Shown here: positions 56,418 through 64,000 of the stretch, piece by piece
Layout: every line of letters begins with the position of its first letter
Position numbering within the stretch: the first letter of the stretch is position 1
Origin: Aaosphaeria pasadenensis
Lineage: Eukaryota; Ascomycota; Dothideomycetes; Pleosporales
Direction of reading: 5' to 3'
Assembly: GCA_022813625.1 (NCBI GenBank)
Contig: JAKLMB010000004.1
Location: forward strand, 930,001 to 994,000
Length of the DNA stretch: 64,000 bases
The notes under the pieces: generated by a model
Told to the model about the DNA's origin: nothing
The model's input: the letters and a program-made list of their open reading frames with translations, nothing else
Database searches by the model: none
Made by a program: the position numbers and the translations under genes

Positions 56418-57950
56418 ACCTTAGACAATGTCTTTGGTACGGGGAGGTGAGGGTACACGAGGGGGGCAACCTCGCTTGTTTCCAAAATGGACGAGTCTTC
56501 GCTTTTGATTTGCACTGCCTTGCTCGTGCTCACGGACTCTGAACAGCCTCGTCATCCACCCCAAATGAAATGTACCTCGCCGCACCCCGATTCTTCTATG
56601 TTTGTATGTGTATATGTTTGTATATACGTTTACTTCTTCTTTCGTTTGTACGGAATATGCAAGTTTGTATTATTGCTTCTATCTATTCTCTCCGCTTGGC
56701 CCCCTTTGATAGTCCTGGGCCAGGCATTGTGCTTTGATAATGAAAGAGTCCTGGTTGGATCAGTTCACTCTATATACATGCGTTCGTTCTGTGGTACATG
56801 TTTACATGCGCTCCGCCGAATGGGGGGCCGATAGAGGACAACCTCCAGTGGTCATGTTTGTGACAGTCATGATGATCTACCATCCTCTTACGGCCTTTTC
56901 CTTTTTTGGTCTTGGGGGTCTAAACAAGTGTTTTTTACGTTTCGGAATGCGATCGCATTGAAGATGATGTATTCATGTCGATGAGGCTTCGACTGCTATT
57001 TACAATTCTGTGATTGATCAGACAAAAGACTGCGGTTTTGAGGCGGGCCTCTGCTCTTCTTCTATTCTCGTCTCGTGTCTCTACAGTGCCTCACTCGATG
57101 TGTGTTATTGCGACATATACAAAAGCTCCTCGCCGCCCTGACGTCTTCCAGCCTTACGAAGAGCAAAGCAAATATGCCTAAGCTGCGCCTATTTGTGCTC
57201 TTTCGCTTCCTCTCCATATTCGCTGGCCTCTCTTGGGGGTGATATGTATATGGGACGGACAAAGAAGACCATTGCGCCCTGTCAATACTTGATACTCCGT
57301 CGTATACTTCGACACTTTTAGTAACAGTACGACCAACCCAGCCACCTATACCGTGTCCACTTCCTACCTGCTCTCTTACACAGTAGATGATTACGAAAAT
57401 AACCACTGTGCAATATATATTATGTCCTACGCCTCACCCACCGATCGGAACGGTTTTTGGCTAAAAGAGAATAAGCTGAACTTGTGCAGCGATGGGCTGC
57501 GCTACGCCGCAAAGTACTCGCATCGCACCGGTTAATGCACAAGTCAGATCTGTAGGAAATATTTCACCGTGTATTGATAGAAACTGACAGGCCTCTACTA
57601 TTTTATATCCAATAGGTAGGGTTTACCTACCACTAATGATATGTTTACTGTCTAGCATACGTTAGTACGAATAAAAATTAGTAGAGTCAAAGGTCAAATT
57701 GTTCAGAATGGACGACATGGAATTTGTGTTCTCGAAGGCTGGTCCCTTGTTAATACTCTAACACTCCGAAAACCCCCCGGGAATCACCCTTTTGGACAAG
57801 GACTCCCGTCAGTCCCACATACTCTTCTTCTACAGTAACACTGGAAAAACCAGCGAGTTACGATCGCACTATTAGCTAAAAGCACTACGGCGAATTAAGA
57901 CTCTCTGTGATACTCATGAATAATTGAAAATCTTATGTAAACCTTCCGTC

Positions 57951-57956
57951 TATAAA
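57951..57956 (+). promoter_or_regulatory. TATA box of the TPR gene
   Basis: TATAAA lies 64 nt before the ATG at 58020 in AT-rich sequence. Confidence 0.5.
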
Positions 57957-58019
57957 ATTGAGTGATATCCTCGGTGTTCGCAATACCAATCCTGCCAACT
58001 ATACTAGCGATTCGAAAAC

Positions 58020-59753
58020 ATGTCCCATACTCTTGCAAAGGCTCCCTCTCTGCGACCTTCAAGCGATCCATACTACGATATTGGAAACTTCGGAAGAAAA
58101 ATCAGCACAGGCAACCCAGAAGCTCAAATTTGGTTCAATCGTGGTCTGACCTGGACATATGCGTTCAATCACGAAGAAGCATGCGTTTGTTTCGAGCATG
58201 TTATCGCGCACGACCCAGAGTGTGCAATGGGGTTCTGGGGCCTAGCTTTTGCCGCTGGTCCAAATTACAACAAGGCATGGGCATCGTTTGACGAAGAAGA
58301 TTTGGCTCTAACGGTGCGTCGATGCTACAGAGCAGCAAGGTCTGCTCTCGAGAAAGCTGCCAGAGCTTCACCTGTCGAAAAGGCTCTTATCAAAGCCCTT
58401 CAAAAACGCTATCCAGGAGAAGCGATACTCTCTGACTACTCGGGGCCAAACGGGGATTACGCCGATGCTATGAGAGAGGTCTATCAAGAGTTCGGAATGA
58501 ATGATCTTGACGTCAGAACACTTTTCGCCGACGCCCTGATGAATTGGAAGCCGCGGCAGATGTTTGAAACGAAAACAGGCGAACCTATCTTGTCGTCGCC
58601 CGTATTTGAAGTCAGAGAGGTGATCGAGGCAGGACTGAAACAGGAAGCCGCAAAGAAGCACCCAGGCCTTCCACATCTGTACATCCACCTAATGGAACGG
58701 TCTAACATACCAGAGGTTGCGCTCTTTGCTGCAGATATCATCCGAGACCTTGTTCCAGACGCAGGCCATATGGCGCATATGCCAACCCACATAGACGTTC
58801 TTGTTGGCGAGTATCACCGTTCCTTACGATACAACCAGAAAGCAACAGTTGCGGACGACAAGTACTTTGCTAAAGAAGGCGGCGTGAACTTTTATAGTTT
58901 CTATCGCCTTCATGATTATCATTCGCTTATATATGCTGCTATGCTGGCGGGCCAGTCCAAAGTGGCTCTCGAATCCGTAGAACGTATGGAAGCAACCATT
59001 ACAGAAGAGATGCTACGTCTGAAGTCACCACCAATGGCCGATTGGCTGGAATTCTTCCTCGCAGTTCGAGTTCACGTCCTCATTCGATTTGGTATGTGGA
59101 CAGATCTGAAAAATCTAAAGATCCCAGATAATAAGGAACTCTATTGCGTTACCACAGTAATGACACATTACGGAAAGGGAGTTGCCTACGCAGCCACAAA
59201 CGATCTTACCAATGCAGACACGGAACGAGAACTGTTCCGAAAAGCTGCAGCACGGGTACCAGAAAGCCGTCTCGACTTCCCCAACCGGATCGTAGACGTC
59301 TTGAAAGTTGCAACCGCGATGCTGGACGGCGAGATCGAGTATCGCCGCCAAAACTATGCCTCTGCCTTCGAACATCTCCGCGAGGCCATCAAGCACGAGG
59401 ACGCCCTCATGTACACCGAACCCTGGGGATGGATGCTCCCCGCGAGACACCCATACGGCGCATTATCGCTTGAGCAAGGATTAGTCGAGCAGGCAGCGCA
59501 AGCCTACGCTGAAGATTTGGGGGTGGACGAGACGCTCACGCGCGCACACCAGCATCCGAAGAACATTTGGGCTTTGCATGGGTACCATGAGTGTTTGGTT
59601 CAACTTGGGCGGCATGGAGAGGCTCGGCTCATTCAGAAACAACTTACGCTGGCGAAGGCGGAGGCCGATATCTCGATTGAATCATCGTGCTTCTGTCGGC
59701 TTGGAACGAAGAATGCTTGTGCTTCCAGGGCGGATTGTGAAAAGGCGGAATAG
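58020..59753 (+). CDS. Tetratricopeptide-repeat protein, intronless
   Basis: A single exon of 577 aa. The first TPR-like unit is visible at about 36-75 (AQIWFNRGLTWTYAFNHEEACVCFEHV then DPECAMGFWGLA), with further helical pairs along the protein and a last clear unit around 515-550. The central block PDAGHMAHMPTHIDVLVGEY, with its spaced His residues, is the most distinctive segment and matches in form a His-rich block in bacterial TPR proteins. The C-terminus carries CFCRLGTKNAC. There is no signal peptide or TM helix, so it is probably cytosolic. TPR proteins act as scaffolds, but the His/Met cluster also allows metal binding or enzymatic activity; no reaction is known to me. The lack of introns is unlike most neighbours and, with the bacterial resemblance, hints at acquisition by transfer. 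Confidence 0.87.
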   Translation: MSHTLAKAPSLRPSSDPYYDIGNFGRKISTGNPEAQIWFNRGLTWTYAFNHEEACVCFEHVIAHDPECAMGFWGLAFAAGPNYNKAWASFDEEDLALTVRRCYRAARSALEKAARASPVEKALIKALQKRYPGEAILSDYSGPNGDYADAMREVYQEFGMNDLDVRTLFADALMNWKPRQMFETKTGEPILSSPVFEVREVIEAGLKQEAAKKHPGLPHLYIHLMERSNIPEVALFAADIIRDLVPDAGHMAHMPTHIDVLVGEYHRSLRYNQKATVADDKYFAKEGGVNFYSFYRLHDYHSLIYAAMLAGQSKVALESVERMEATITEEMLRLKSPPMADWLEFFLAVRVHVLIRFGMWTDLKNLKIPDNKELYCVTTVMTHYGKGVAYAATNDLTNADTERELFRKAAARVPESRLDFPNRIVDVLKVATAMLDGEIEYRRQNYASAFEHLREAIKHEDALMYTEPWGWMLPARHPYGALSLEQGLVEQAAQAYAEDLGVDETLTRAHQHPKNIWALHGYHECLVQLGRHGEARLIQKQLTLAKAEADISIESSCFCRLGTKNACASRADCEKAE

Positions 59754-61269
59754 CGATACGCAGAAGTTCTGAGAGCAAGAATTGGTGCACATGTATTTGG
59801 CTTGGAGCAAGGACATGTGGATGACCTTGATTATGTTCAGACTTGGTGATCACAATATCAATTTTTTATAGTCATGAGATCAATCTAGTATGTATTTGGT
59901 GAGCTGCTGCAAGAAACTACTAATTCGAATCTCCTTTACAGTTTGTACCCCATTTTCAACAGTTAATGTACTTTAGAAGAGGCATCGAACCATTATGGAG
60001 TGTCTCCTTGCACACGTAATCTGCAGATGGTGTTTTATAATTTTCTATATTATATGTACTTTTCTTAATTAGTAGATTTACATAGAACTAACATACAGAG
60101 GTGTCGTATTCAAAGTCAAGCATTTCCTTATTACGCACTCGTCTGAGTCGTCTCTTTTCTAAACTGTCAAGTCTGACTACCATGGAATCCCGCCCCCATC
60201 CTTGCGCTGCGCATGTAGGCCCAGACAGTATCGTATCCACTAGTTTTCCAAAACAGTAGGCAATCACTTCATTCGAGTCGATATGATGATCGACAATCGA
60301 GGGATGAAACGTAAAAGACTTCCTTAATTACCTGCTCACCGTTCGTTCCGCGGGACGTTTACTTCATCTTGCGGATTGTCTCTGTTGGTGAGGAGATTTG
60401 CTCTATACGCACTGCATGGAGGCGCTGGATCGGACTCTTGGTATGCTCGTTCGTCCCTTGTGCGACAGGAGTGTTTGGAGGGAAAATGTTTCGTTTTTCA
60501 TATGGTACGTTTCTCTGGTCCACGATTCCGTTTCGTGCTCCTTCCCTCTCCTCCGAACGGTTCAAGCTGGAGGCGGGAACATTTCCATTGGCGTGTGTTC
60601 GAAGTTTGAAGCGGAGAGAAAAAGTGTTGCATCGTCTTGTGTCCAGTTAGATGTCTTCCTTCGCCCCCCTGTCGATGTGATGTGATCTGCCGTGCTGTGC
60701 CGCGCGTGCAGGTTAGAGCGCGCGCTACGCCTTAATGCAGCATGCATGCAACGGAGCGAAATCTCCCCTCCTGTCGTTCGGTCTCGAACAAGGGGAAATT
60801 TTGAGGAAAGAGGGGAGAGAGACGTGATTATGCGGAAATTCTGTCTGTGATGGACGTGTTGGTGATAAGGGCCGCAGAGGAGGTTGCAGGAGGAGCGTTC
60901 CGTTGCGGTTGTATTGGGCGAACGGGTGGAAGAGCGAGGCGTTGGATTGGATGGTTCAGTGTGTTGCATTTAACTAATAGTTTATCGTGATCCTGTAGTG
61001 TACATACATACATACTGTACATATCTCTTTGACGCTTGAATGTGTCGGAGATTGAGTGTTGGTTCAGTCCCTCGTGTTTGTTCGCCCAAAGCGACAAATC
61101 GGGATTGATCTAGATATCGAAGAATGTCTTGCAAGCAAATGGTCCCGTTTCCTTTTTCCAAACGCCGTCCAGCTCTTTTTGGAGATGATCTCAAATCTAT
61201 TTGTTAGTGCATGATGCATGTCGATGACATACTTGCGCTCTCTGTAAGCTTGCAACCACAACACTATCA
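59754..61269. other. Convergent intergenic region
   Basis: This 1.5 kb has no supported gene. It is AT-rich at 59870-60090 and carries several short frames without ATG starts or protein-like composition. Confidence 0.45.
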
Positions 61270-62965
61270 TCATCGAGCCTGATGCACAGCACCAACGGTC
61301 TGGAAACTCCTCTCTCCACCCATAATACCATGCAGCGCAGAACCCCCCGCTCCCGACAATTCATTACTGTTTTCAACAGTAGTAAGCGGATGCTTCGTCT
61401 GCCACCTCAAATTCTGCCTCCTCACATTATCGAGGATAGCGTCCTGGCTCTCCGTACTCGGCTTTCCCCTCGGATTTCCCCGTTCGACGTCATTCAAATC
61501 TTGCAGTTCATGCTCCTCGCGTAACTTCCCACCAAACATTGCCATACGTCCAGATCGTTGTTTCGAATCAAGGGCCGATTTGTTCTGGCTGCCCGCTGGC
61601 GTGGTGCCATTTGAGTCGTCTCCGTCCGCTGATGTGTTGGCCGTGTAGCCCTTCGAACTCGCCTTGTGCGCGGATATCCTTGACGCAATCGACGAGACTG
61701 TGAATGGGAGTTTTGAGAGGAGTGGTCGGAGGACGGGAGCTGAAGCACAAATCTAAATTAACATTGGACAGTTAGCCTCCATTTGACTTACGTTACCGTT
61801 TCCAACATGACTGGAAGAGAAGAGATATAAAAGCCCTGCGGGTTGCTATACGCAAGATCTTTCAGGTCGACTTACCACTCCCAGGTCAATCTCCACAGCA
61901 GCAGCGATCCATAGCGGGTACGAATACCACGTAATGTCGTATTCCTCGATCAGACTCTTGTAGATGTACCATGTGCGTACGATGCCTGCGATTGTGACTA
62001 TGAAGCCGAAACTGAAGAGTATCACGACGGCGATACGCTGGCGCTGCGGCATCTCGAGCTAGTCCGGATCAGCATCTTGTTAGGAGTGGATCAAAGGCGA
62101 TGCTTACCCGAGCGACTAGAGGGATCGGTAGGATTGTGCAGAAGAGATCTGCGATGCAGTTTAGAATTCCGGCGATGAGAGTGACGACGCCTTCGTCCAT
62201 GCATGTGTTTGGAGGAGCTAGAAATACTGTATTGTAGTGACAAATTAGCAAGACATCCGAACGCAATGGAGTAAGGATCAACCGCAATATGTGATAGGCA
62301 TTCGGACCTTAGGAGTGAGACCAAATGGCGCCAATACGACATTAAACGTTTCTCAATCAGATAGTTATACATACACCAATAATTTGAGATCGGCTTGCAC
62401 TGAAAGATTGCAAGACATATGAATGATATAAAGATGCCGATCGTAAAAGCGACGTTGGCATGAATAGACCAATGGAACCATTTCTTATCTGTATCCTTCA
62501 CCAGCCTGTAGTAGAAGAAGAGCAAAGATAGGCGCGTGAAGCTGGCAGCGCAAGTGAAGAGAATCTTAGCAGCCATGGCGATCTTCGCTGTGGACGCGAT
62601 CCAGTCGAGAGGGATGTCGTAGACATGGCGGTCCCAGCCGTATCTCTGGTTTGCGAGAAGCACCACTGTCTTGAGTCCGATAGCGAAGATCTATCGATTC
62701 GAGTACATATGCAAGTTAGTAATCAGAAAGGGATTATCTTTGTGCTGCTCGACCTCATACGTACCAGTGCCAGTGCCATGAAGACATCATCCGTTCCAAA
62801 CCATCTCTTGACTATGAGGCGTGTATAAATCCTCAGAGAAACCACGACGATGACCAGCACTAGGAATATGTAGTTCACGATAGCCAACGCAGGGCCGCGG
62901 GTGTCAGGGTTCACATAATTCGGCTGCGGAAAGGACAGCAAGACATCGAGAGGAATTGCCCGCAT
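61270..62965 (-). CDS. Rhodopsin-domain seven-TM integral membrane protein (SAT4/PTH11-like)
   Basis: Five exons on the minus strand, 62965-62765, 62690-62375, 62226-62108, 62058-61876 and 61752-61270, give 433 aa. All phases match and the donors are standard (GTACGT, GTATGT, GTAAGC, GTAAGT). Family blocks are present: PDTRGPALAIVNYIFL at the first TM, RLIVKRWFGTDD, RLSLLFFYYRLV, FQCKPISNYW, CMDEGVVTLIAGILNCIADL, LPIPLVAR, and the diagnostic EIDLGVICASAPVLRPLL at the end of TM7. No N-terminal CFEM domain is present. A long hydrophilic tail of about 150 residues follows TM7 and contains LREEHELQDLNDVE. The family is fungus-specific and expanded in filamentous ascomycetes; some members act as PTH11-like surface sensors, most have no assigned role. 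Confidence 0.92.
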
Positions 62966-64000
62966 CCTACTGAGGATTAGAAGTTATCCGTCGCGCTGAA
63001 GATGGCGAAGACATGAGAGCAAAGCACATGTAAATCTATACAATCGAAGGAGAACGAAACCAGAATTAGGAAACCAAAGAGAACACTAAGACTCGAACAC
63101 TGGATTGGGGGCAAGTGCCCTTTAGGGGGGAGCACGCGGTGTGCTGTTTGATGTTAGGTAGGTTCAGCCCCGTCCACACAAACTTGAATTATCGCCCAAT
63201 AAAGCTTCTCCGCTATTAGTCCCGACGTAAACTCTCAGACATACTCGATCTACCGTCGAGCTACGTCTTTAAGCACTGGAGGCCTAAGCTTGCGGAGATT
63301 CGGCCCATCTAGAATACTGTTATGCATCTTTAAAGATGTGCCGAATGCTAATGAACGGCTACTAGTTGCCGTACCATCATTTCTAAGTTCACCGAAGGTC
63401 TTCAATGGGCGTCGTGAGATACAGAGAAATGGCGGTACTTAATGCAGGTTCTCTCGGGTGACACTGCATGTTAGACATTCTCTTCAGTGTATGGAAATAG
63501 CCGTGGCTCACGATTTCGGCACTGAGATGGGCAAGCCACCCTTGAATATAAGGAGCAGAATTCTCAGACCATAAACAGAAAGTCACGCAACCCTAGTCTA
63601 TATCTTCAACATCTCCTTTGCTTCCTTGGCCTACCCGCACGCCCTGTCAGCACTTGACGAACGAGTAGCGTAAGAAATCGGCGTATGAACACTTCAAATT
63701 CACACAATAAGGAAGTGCAGACCTGGGCGCACATCCACTTAGCTGCAGATTCGTGCAGCGATCAACCCACGATCGGCCCCATGTCGGGTCCAAAGGGATC
63801 TCCTCTTTCATCCTATTGACCTGTCTGCTCTGCTTCTGCGTAACTCGATCGGGAGGTGATGCCTGGAAGAGTTGGGCATGGCGAGACGTTAGCGCGGGAT
63901 TAGCCACTACACCGTTGCTCCGGATGATATACCGAAGCCGCATTACACGACTCGTGAACTTTTGCTGATGCAACTAAAATCACCTTAGAACGAGTCTTTC
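62966..64000. other. Right-end region, no gene recognised
   Basis: About 1 kb upstream of the rhodopsin-domain gene holds its promoter. Open frames at 63389-63586 and 63647-63973 (minus) are unrecognised and not supported by splice or domain signals. A gene continuing beyond the window cannot be excluded. Confidence 0.4.

Larger units (their letters stand above)
55584..58019. other. 2.4 kb divergent intergenic region
   Basis: No gene is supported on either strand. A GAAC/AACG microsatellite lies at 56390-56417. TATAAA at 57951-57956 is the probable core promoter of the TPR gene. Open frames between 55700 and 56300 lack coding character. Confidence 0.45.

Noticed and set aside
63061..63170. 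Possible tRNA because of a GACTCGAAC-like segment
   Set aside because: I could not fold a cloverleaf with a proper acceptor stem and TPsiC loop around it.
63647..63973. 108-codon minus-strand frame at the right end
   Set aside because: No domain, no splice context, and composition not clearly protein-like; it could only be judged with sequence beyond the window.

Overview
The window is nuclear DNA of a filamentous ascomycete (Pezizomycotina). Introns are short (mostly 47-80 nt), with GTRNGT donors and CTAAC/CTGAC-type branch points just upstream of YAG. Intergenic spacers are 0.3-4.4 kb, and several families are typical of moulds: DUF1996, DUF3431, rhodopsin-domain membrane proteins, and a secreted CDH-type cytochrome. 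A Dothideomycete is a plausible guess, but nothing seen here proves the class. All exon structures below were built by hand from splice signals and reading-frame continuity. Every coding gene closes without an internal stop.

Layout, left to right. A DJ-1/PfpI-like protein (491-1484) is followed by a 4.4 kb gene-free stretch. Next comes a nine-exon type IIC (Na,K-ATPase-like) P-type ATPase (5923-9612). A convergent secreted pair follows: a DUF1996 protein (11764-13090) and a single-domain CDH-type cytochrome (13950-14716, minus). Then come the GPI-transamidase subunit PIG-S/Gpi17 (16703-18502), a beta-lactamase/LovD-type esterase (19404-20708), a five-exon Mgr2/ROMO1 gene (21552-22119, minus) and an FHA-TM protein of the SLMAP/Far9 type (23066-25374). 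RNase P/MRP subunit Pop7 (26363-27307, minus) is divergent from lipoate octanoyltransferase (27968-28684).

The second half holds a FucP-type sugar transporter (30328-32007), an F-box protein with a C2H2-like motif (33128-34435), a possible small coiled-coil gene (34687-35143) and a zinc alcohol dehydrogenase (35423-36706, minus). These are followed by the NuA3 subunit Nto1/BRPF (39256-42856), a Tra2-like RRM-RGG protein (44242-45423), a DUF3431 type II membrane protein (48848-50083), a 709-residue nuclear-looking protein of unknown function (50865-53043), a small secreted protein (53719-54519) convergent with a PPxY single-pass membrane protein (54975-55583, minus), an intronless TPR protein (58020-59753) and a rhodopsin-domain seven-TM protein (61270-62965, minus).

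The genes do not form one pathway. Most are housekeeping genes (GPI anchoring, mitochondrial import, lipoylation, RNase P, chromatin acetylation, STRIPAK) mixed with accessory secreted and membrane proteins. There is no secondary-metabolite backbone enzyme, transposase, CRISPR array or rRNA, and I recognised no tRNA. The observations most worth following are the unusual cation-site residues of the IIC ATPase, the stand-alone secreted haem cytochrome beside a DUF1996 protein, the Asp in place of the nucleophilic Cys in the DJ-1-like protein, the degenerate bromodomain in Nto1, the micro-exons of MGR2, and the unknown 709-residue protein.
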